Shown here piece by piece: positions 63,518 to 64,000 of a stretch of 64,000 nucleotides of DNA (within the stretch, counting starts at the first letter, position 1; the number at the start of each line of letters is the position of its first letter). The position numbers and the translations under genes are program-made. The DNA lies in assembly GCF_030062155.1 (NCBI RefSeq), contig NZ_CP118267.1, forward strand, positions 496,001-560,000. Reading direction: 5' to 3'. The notes under the pieces are model-generated. The model worked only from the letters and a program-made list of their open reading frames with translations, ran no database searches and was not told where the DNA came from. The stretch comes from Pantoea sp. Lij88. Lineage in GTDB: Bacteria; Pseudomonadota; Gammaproteobacteria; Enterobacterales; Enterobacteriaceae.

Positions 63518-63534
63518 CCAGGCTGAATGCCTGG
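63518..63534. terminator. Weak hairpin between the sensor kinase and FixJ-type genes
   Basis: CCAGGC / GCCTGG with a TGAAT loop lies in the 28-bp gap between convergent genes. There is no real T-run, so termination here is only possible. Confidence 0.35.
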
Positions 63535-63536
63535 TC

Positions 63537-64000
63537 TTAGCGGCGTCGGCTGTGATCAATATTGAGCCGCTCTGCCGCCCGCACCAGATCGGTCAGCGAG
63601 CGCGCATTCATCTTCTCCATGACCCGCCGCTTGTGCACTTTCGCAGTAATCTCACTGACGCCCATTTCGGCGGCGATCTGCTTATTCAGCAGGCCACTGA
63701 TCGCCAGCAGCATCACCTCGCTTTCACGCGGTGTCAGTGTCTGATGCCGCTGAAATATCTCGCGCCGCGCCTCAGAAGAGGCCAGATTCTGCTCCGCAAT
63801 GTTTAAGGCTTCCGAGACCGCCTGCAAAATACGCTCAGGATCGACAGGCTTAGTCAGAAACTCATAAGCACCGGTTTTCATCGCCCGCACCGTGACAGGA
63901 ATGGTTCCGAAACCGGTCAGGAAAATCGTGGGAAGGGTATAGCCGCGATCGATCAACGCCTGGGCGACATCAAATCCATCCGCGCCGGGCAGGTTAATAT
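63537..64000 (-). CDS. FixJ/NarL-type response regulator, C-terminal part (cut by window end)
   Basis: The frame is open to base 64000 on the minus strand, so the start and the phosphoacceptor region lie outside. About 154 residues are visible. The end of the receiver shows INLPGADGFDVAQ, PTIFLTGFGTIPVTVRAMKTGAYEFLTKPVD with the conserved Lys. After a linker comes a LuxR-type HTH (LTPRESEVMLLAISGLLNKQIAAEMGVSEITAKVHKRRVMEKM). This is the FixJ/StyR/TtrR layout. It converges on the giant sensor kinase and is a good candidate for its cognate output regulator, along with the stand-alone receiver. Confidence 0.9.
   Translation of the reverse strand, partial: INLPGADGFDVAQALIDRGYTLPTIFLTGFGTIPVTVRAMKTGAYEFLTKPVDPERILQAVSEALNIAEQNLASSEARREIFQRHQTLTPRESEVMLLAISGLLNKQIAAEMGVSEITAKVHKRRVMEKMNARSLTDLVRAAERLNIDHSRRR

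Overview
The window reads as an enterobacterial genome of the Erwiniaceae type, most likely Pantoea or a close relative. This is an inference from gene content. Many proteins align over their full length with Escherichia coli counterparts I know (MalT, MalP, MalQ, LplA, DcuS, DcuR, Mqo, FumA, LamB). They are mixed with accessory genes common in Pantoea: dat-ddc, VF530, XapX, PRISE reductase, and a Ser/Thr kinase/ATPase/histidine kinase giant. I see no tRNA, rRNA, transposase, CRISPR array or replication origin. The sequence cannot say whether it is chromosome or a large plasmid.

Layout. (1) 1-14.8 kb: a maltose/maltodextrin block, with the 3' end of lamB, malM, then malP-malQ divergent from malT. 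A small redox/esterase operon with a divergent GlxA-type regulator lies inside it, and a yfiR-dgcN-yfiB c-di-GMP operon follows. (2) 14.8-21.3 kb: a partial myo-inositol set (iolT-iolI-iolG-like), a LysR regulator and two reductases of the SDR type. (3) 21.6-33.7 kb: a C4-dicarboxylate/fumarate block with class I fumarase, a DASS-family transporter, a three-domain soluble fumarate reductase with its own ApbE flavin transferase, the DcuS-DcuR two-component system and malate:quinone oxidoreductase. A perfect FNR box lies in the divergent promoter region. (4) 33.7-44.3 kb: VF530, an MHS-family transporter, dat-ddc (1,3-diaminopropane synthesis), a TetR regulator with twin operators facing an ABC-type membrane protein, an epimerase-like reductase, an MFS exporter, and a cold-shock gene with a cspA-type leader. 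(5) 44.4-51 kb: lplA, an EamA transporter, a LacI-regulated transporter/TIM-barrel operon with twin palindromic operators, and a pirin. (6) 51.2-64 kb: a four-gene operon (amidohydrolase, DoxX, MFS_3, alpha/beta hydrolase). It is divergent from an isochorismatase-like gene, two tandem XapX genes, a stand-alone receiver and an 1846-residue sensor kinase. A convergent FixJ-type regulator is cut by the window end.

The most interesting items are these. First, a structured repeat occurs twice (21.36 and 50.99 kb), each time in a convergent intergenic gap, with a compensatory base-pair change in its closing stem. Second, the N-terminal kinase domain of the giant sensor kinase appears to have lost key catalytic residues. 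Third, the fumarate block combines sensor, transporter, fumarase, flavinylated reductase and flavin transferase in about 12 kb. Fourth, two local regulators (TetR and LacI) each have a pair of near-perfect palindromes that look like their own operators.
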